From Liolophura sinensis (lineage: Eukaryota > Mollusca > Polyplacophora > Chitonida > Chitonidae): a stretch of DNA of 64,000 nucleotides. The first letter of the stretch is position 1. Each line of letters starts with the position of its first letter. The position numbers and the translations under genes are program-made. Positions 60,301 to 64,000 of the stretch are shown here, piece after piece. Location of the stretch: contig NC_088302.1 of assembly GCF_032854445.1 (NCBI RefSeq), positions 34,565,979 through 34,629,978 on the forward strand. Reading direction: 5' to 3'. Under the pieces are notes generated by a model. The model was not told where the DNA came from. It ran no database searches and worked only from the letters and a program-made list of their open reading frames with translations.

Positions 60301-61760
60301 AAGAACCGTCAAATCACATATTTCGTAAGAAGACTCCATATTTGTCTATGAGAAACGTTTTTAAAATTGACAATTTCTGTGAAATCTTCTAATGAACTGG
60401 AGATAGGATCAGATAATGGCATATGTAAGATATTCAAAGACTTTAACAACATGAATCCCAAATCCATTTTCAAAGACAACCTCAAACACGGATGAGTATC
60501 CGCACACAACAGAAATTTCCCATTAAATTTCCCAAGATAATGAGAAGCCCGGAGAGCATCGGACATTACAAATCTCATTACCCTTTTCCAAGACAACCCG
60601 AAGCCTAAAACTCTAGACAAGGAAAGACATTGAGCAACTAAACTGATGTTTGTCCTATAAAACCGCTCTTTCATACCATTGACAGGCTGTTCCGAACGAG
60701 TTGATGTATCTGTGGACTTAGGGCTTGAAGAGGCGTGAACTGCCCACGTGTCGGATACCGAATGCCGTGCCGGGAAAACATATAGAATTTACGGGCAGTA
60801 CATCCTGAAATATTTAACGTTTTTCATTACAACATGTTAAACGACGGAATTGAAATTACCACAATTCAAAAATGACATGGTCACTAAAACAGGCTATGCA
60901 TTTATGTACATTTGTCACATTGCGCCATATTATGTATTGCATGAGGGCGGTGTGTATATAAAGAAAATAAAACATCGGAATGGTTTTATATTATTAAGAA
61001 GATTGAATACGCTGGGGAATATTATTATAACAGGAAATAACTAGGCAAAAGTTTCTTCTTGTTTCCCAGCGAAGTTTTTTTTAAGAATCTGTATTATGCA
61101 TACAAACATTTGAATATCGGAAAAAGAACAGTATGATATATAGCCTTTTCGTACTAACAGGATGTTTTGGAGTTTGGAACATTCGATACAGTCCAATATA
61201 TCGAAACTTTTCCATGCGGTTACATGTGACTAGAACATGAGTTAGGACACAGCTTTTGTTCCTTTTAGTTGTCCTTGAGTACGTGTCGGTTACGAAGAAA
61301 TGGAAAGAAGGCATAGTGGAAAACTCTACGTGAACAGGCCCTGACGTTACACTGTCCTCATTGCCACAACATAATGCCGCACTGGCTGTCCTGTGAGGTT
61401 GGGTATACACGATATTCTAACAGAACATTCAAATGCCATGTTCACAAGTCCGCACCAGATACATTTGGTGAATGTGGTATTGAATGTAGACTAACAATTT
61501 CGCACCAAGTTTGAATTCACCGACGCACTAGTCTGTATGTAATCTGTATCGTAATTTACAACTAATATTTGAATCATCGTGTTACCTGGTAAAGTAAAGT
61601 CAGCCCCGTGGTTCCGGACGTCCTCATAGTCAGTGTGGGTGGAGTAATACCTGTAGGGGGTAGACGTGGTGCTGTGACACGTGTCCGTGGGGACGGGAGA
61701 GCCCAGACACTGACCCCACACCAGCAAGACCGCGCCCAGACTGAGATGATACCACACCAT
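54721..61760 (-). CDS. MINPP1: Multiple inositol polyphosphate phosphatase, copy B (eight exons, one suspect junction)
   Basis: Same enzyme family and exon plan as copy A. Exons in transcript order: 61586-61760, 60677-60804, 58771-58881 (or from 58867), 58159-58296, 57339-57415, 56659-56773, 55633-55837, 54721-55138. Exons 3, 4 and 7 have the same lengths as in copy A (111, 138, 205). I chose Met 61760 ([17 protein letters not shown]) because it aligns with copy A's signal peptide; Met 61829 would add 23 residues. Marks: [68 protein letters not shown] and [11 protein letters not shown]. It ends GTCVPSIIG with no ER-retention signal. Exon 2 is 128 bases against 129 in copy A, so its GTATGA donor falls in phase 0 while the aligned exon 3 acceptor needs phase 1. 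Using the internal AG before 58867 restores frame and drops five residues (about 450 total). Confidence 0.88.
55880..56100 (-). mobile_element. tRNA-headed SINE in intron 6 of MINPP1 copy B
   Basis: On the minus strand, GCTCGTTCGAATCCAGC is a near-perfect B-box, with TGATAGGCTCTTGGCC upstream as a weak A-box. The body differs from families A and B. Confidence 0.5.
56410..56510 (+). mobile_element. SINE family A tail, diverged
   Basis: GGTCTGTGGTTTTACTCCGG, GGTTTCCTCCACACATAACA, AAATTCTTGAATATGGCGTC and TTAATAAATAAATC. Confidence 0.6.
57241..57331. repeat. (AT)45 microsatellite beside the exon 5 donor of MINPP1 copy B
   Basis: Uninterrupted AT from 57241, ending eight bases from the exon 5 edge (57339). 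The intron starts GTGAGTGT, then TATATA. Confidence 0.97.
57748..58019. mobile_element. Long hairpin MITE in intron 4 of MINPP1 copy B
   Basis: Arms of about 100 bases. Left: TTCATTATAAACTGTGGCTT, ATTTTAGGACAATAATCC, GGCAGCGTGAAAAC, GTGGTCGGTAA. Right, inverted: TTACCGACCAC, GTTTTCACGCTGCC, GGGTTATCACCCTAAAAT, AAGCCACAGTTGATAATGAA. The loop between is about 70 bases. No coding capacity. Confidence 0.9.
59595..59832. mobile_element. CTGTTAA-type hairpin MITE in intron 2 of MINPP1 copy B
   Basis: ACTCAAAAATAATCTGTTGA at the left and AACAGATCAATTGTTTGAGT at the right are inverted. GTAACAGAATACATTCTAGC is the conserved subterminal block. Confidence 0.75.
59961..60197. mobile_element. CTGTTAA-type hairpin MITE with TA target duplication
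   Basis: GACTAAAAAAA at the left, TTTTTTTAGTC at the right, flanked by TA on both sides. Internal GATGCTGGAATGTATTCTGT mirrors AAAATGCATTCTAGCATCAT. The TA duplication is the mark of Tc1/mariner-mobilised elements. Confidence 0.8.
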
Positions 61761-61829
61761 GGCAGCCAAGAAAAGGTAGAGAAGTCCGGACACTCCCACA
61801 CGGACGGAAGCTTTAACTGTCTTTGCCAT

Positions 61830-63890
61830 GAGAAAGAATACCTTAGTGCCACCTGTTGTCCAGACAAGCAAAAAAAAAAAAATGCTGAAGAAGTGCTTAA
61901 AAAACCGTTAAAAATCATGTGATTTTTGTGTTGAAAATGAGGTAATAACGATAGCGGACATCTCGCCCCGCTTCGTCCTCACCTGGCTTGCATATGTCAC
62001 TACATACATTGCCTAAGGTTACCTTTAAAAGTTACGCTTGGGTTTGGAGACTCTAGAATGATTGACGGATGTAGGCATTTTATCACTAGTACAAACATAT
62101 TTTGTTCCTGTAACAACTTTACTTAATGCACGGCAATTTGTCTGAGTGTCATTATTTTGATCGCGGTAACACTGCTCATTCTTGTAACTATATTCCTAAT
62201 CTTAAATTTTACTATGTAAACGGATTATATTGGATTTAGATGTTAGTCGAATACCAGTAATCACTTAACTAGAAGACACGCAGTTTTCTCATGAATGAAC
62301 TTTGTTAACTGCGCTACATTGGCTGGCATTGACCTGGTTCCTTTATATAACATAAAAGTATAATCTCCTAATAATTTACACAACGAAATGGTCGCAAAAT
62401 TTTACAACTTTGTTTAAAGTTAATAGTCCAAAAAGCTCACTGTCTAGTTACTGACATGCAGGCTAGATAGGCCGCGCAGCGACAAGGACGGAAGGAAAGT
62501 ATGGAAGCCGTGACTTGCGTTAAAGACGCGTGTATACGGCTCGTCGACAGTTATAGGCCTACTTTATACTAACGTCTAATAATAGACAAGATAACAAGAT
62601 AAGAATATTTCGTATTCTGAATACCAGATATAGGCCATTGTGTTGTATAACATCATAAATTGGATGGTTCCGGAAACCAATCGTATAAGCGGAGAGCCAA
62701 CATGGCGTGGTGTGGCTGACCTGCTTAAGCGCTGACGTCTGAAGCATGGCGTAGTTACGGGAATGGGGGAACTCGTAAAGCTCGTTCCCACCTGTATCAA
62801 GACAGTACAAAGCCGTGAACTCATTTGTGCTTTCCTTTATTACGTCACAGTTATTGGTGCACGCACTGCAACGTCACAGCAGAAAACGAAGCGTTCTACA
62901 GTCATTTGGACAGTCTACGTAGCTCGTCCTCGAGTCTCCCATTGTGACGTCATGCTGTATACAGCATCGTTGGCAAGGTGAATTTTGTACGTCTTCTAAC
63001 GAATGAAAGCCGAGGCTGTGGAAACGGTGCCATACGTGTTGCACATTTTAAAGATTTGCGCGATTTGAAAGCTATTTTGACAAAAACGATGTACACAGCA
63101 TATAAGTTAAGCTGTCAACAAGTACAGGCGACAATGGCAAAAACTTAGCGACACGAAAGTTTCTATATGAACTAAATAAGCCTATGTCATTTCAGAGATT
63201 TACCGTGGTAAATCGTGAATTGTGTTTCTTGACCACATTTCTGGTTATGCGTGGCCAGATGATATTTATCAAAATGGCTTTCACAAATCTTACAATTTTT
63301 GCTCTACTGGCTACCGTCGATGTGTGGGCACAATAAATATAGCACATTCTGGGCCTATGGACTATGGCATGGAGTTAGTTCAGTTCTCCATCAACTTTAC
63401 ACTGACTTCGTTGCCACGATTATGATTTGACACAAAAAAACGGTGTCTCTGGTGTGGTCCATACCATTAGGACAGATGCTCGCGTTGTTTGTCTCCTATA
63501 TTAGTGCCAAAACAGTAGGCCTATCTGTGGAGAGTCTGTGATGCGACATTGAATGTCCCTTAAATGTTGCCTACAATAACAGCTTTGTCAGCTGAAATAG
63601 CAGAAAAGAACATACCAAGTTTAACATTTGAAATTTTAACTGAAGTCTAAGATCATTTTGTGATCCCGGTGCCTTGCATCTAGGGTCCAAACTTTAGAGC
63701 CGATCTCAATAGGTTATCCATACGCCAATAAAAAAAGAGGCTCTGCCATTGTGTCGTATAATGCGGATGAAAGAAATTATGGAAGCTGTGAATAAGACAC
63801 ATGTCGACAGTATTACTTTACATTTATGCGTGACTATAGATGTCTACATCAGTACAGGTCTAAGTAGGCCTATATATAAATTCTGAATGT
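61830..63890. other. Upstream region of MINPP1 copy B
   Basis: No gene is supported with confidence. A segment near 62490-62720 resembles 63760-63985 in a diverged form (see the possible exon at the right edge). Confidence 0.4.
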
Positions 63891-63913
63891 CACATGTACA
63901 TTTGATGCATTAC

Positions 63914-64000
63914 CTCATAAACTGGAAGATTTCCGCAGGTCTATATATTGGACGAGTCAACTTCGGATTGAGCGCATCTTCGCCAGCCAAATGATCCGAT
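63914..64000 (-). CDS. Possible exon of a gene leaving the window
   Basis: On the minus strand an open frame, LAGEDALNPKLTRPIYRPAE then IFQFMR, ends at a good donor (ATGAG/GTAATG). No family is recognised. The related segment at about 62645-62720 reads PCWLSAYTIGFRNHPIYD in the same register. It could be untranslated or spurious. Confidence 0.25.

Overview
The window looks like eukaryotic animal DNA. Genes are split by GT-AG introns, intergenic space is AT-rich, and three tRNA-headed SINE families plus several hairpin MITE families are scattered through it. The SINE sequences and the gene content suggest a lophotrochozoan, most likely a marine mollusc; that placement is inference, because no search could be run. 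There are no operons, no CRISPR array and no rRNA or tRNA gene that I can support.

Layout. 1-1450: the 3' end of the ribosomal protein L17 (uL22) gene, plus strand. 1966-9620: a full SINE followed by three tandem copies of a 2.35 kb non-coding unit; the middle copy carries an extra SINE bounded by a 15-base target duplication. 10580-15517: a three-exon plus-strand gene for a 251-residue secreted cysteine-rich protein whose C-terminal 90 residues look like a neurotrophin/Spaetzle-type cystine knot (tentative). 17870-21290: duplicated minisatellite blocks and a hairpin MITE. 22291-28599: a broken paralogue of the cysteine-rich gene with the same intron phases but at least two frame breaks; its first intron holds a dead Tc1-like transposon. 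28600-35080: AT-rich sequence with MITE and SINE remnants. 35083-37673: an intronless SLC39A1/2/3-type zinc transporter, with a palindromic E-box, a probable YY1-type initiator and a short cysteine-rich upstream ORF. 36420-44475: long untranslated or intergenic sequence with simple repeats and a possible CTCF site.

44476-52358 and 54570-61760: two tandem, eight-exon, minus-strand paralogues of multiple inositol polyphosphate phosphatase (MINPP1), convergent with the transporter. Both keep the RHGIRYPT catalytic motif, both carry His-Asp where I recall His-Ala-Glu in vertebrate MINPP1, and both lack an ER-retention tail, so they may be secreted inositol-phosphate or phytate phosphatases. The upstream copy has a one-base deficit at the exon 2 donor that breaks frame unless an internal acceptor is used. 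62450-64000 holds a diverged duplicated segment with one possible exon leaving the window.

Overall: two gene pairs made by local duplication, one pair partly decayed, in a repeat-rich segment. A minisatellite in one MINPP1 copy and an AT microsatellite in the other both begin within about 10 bases of a 5' splice site.
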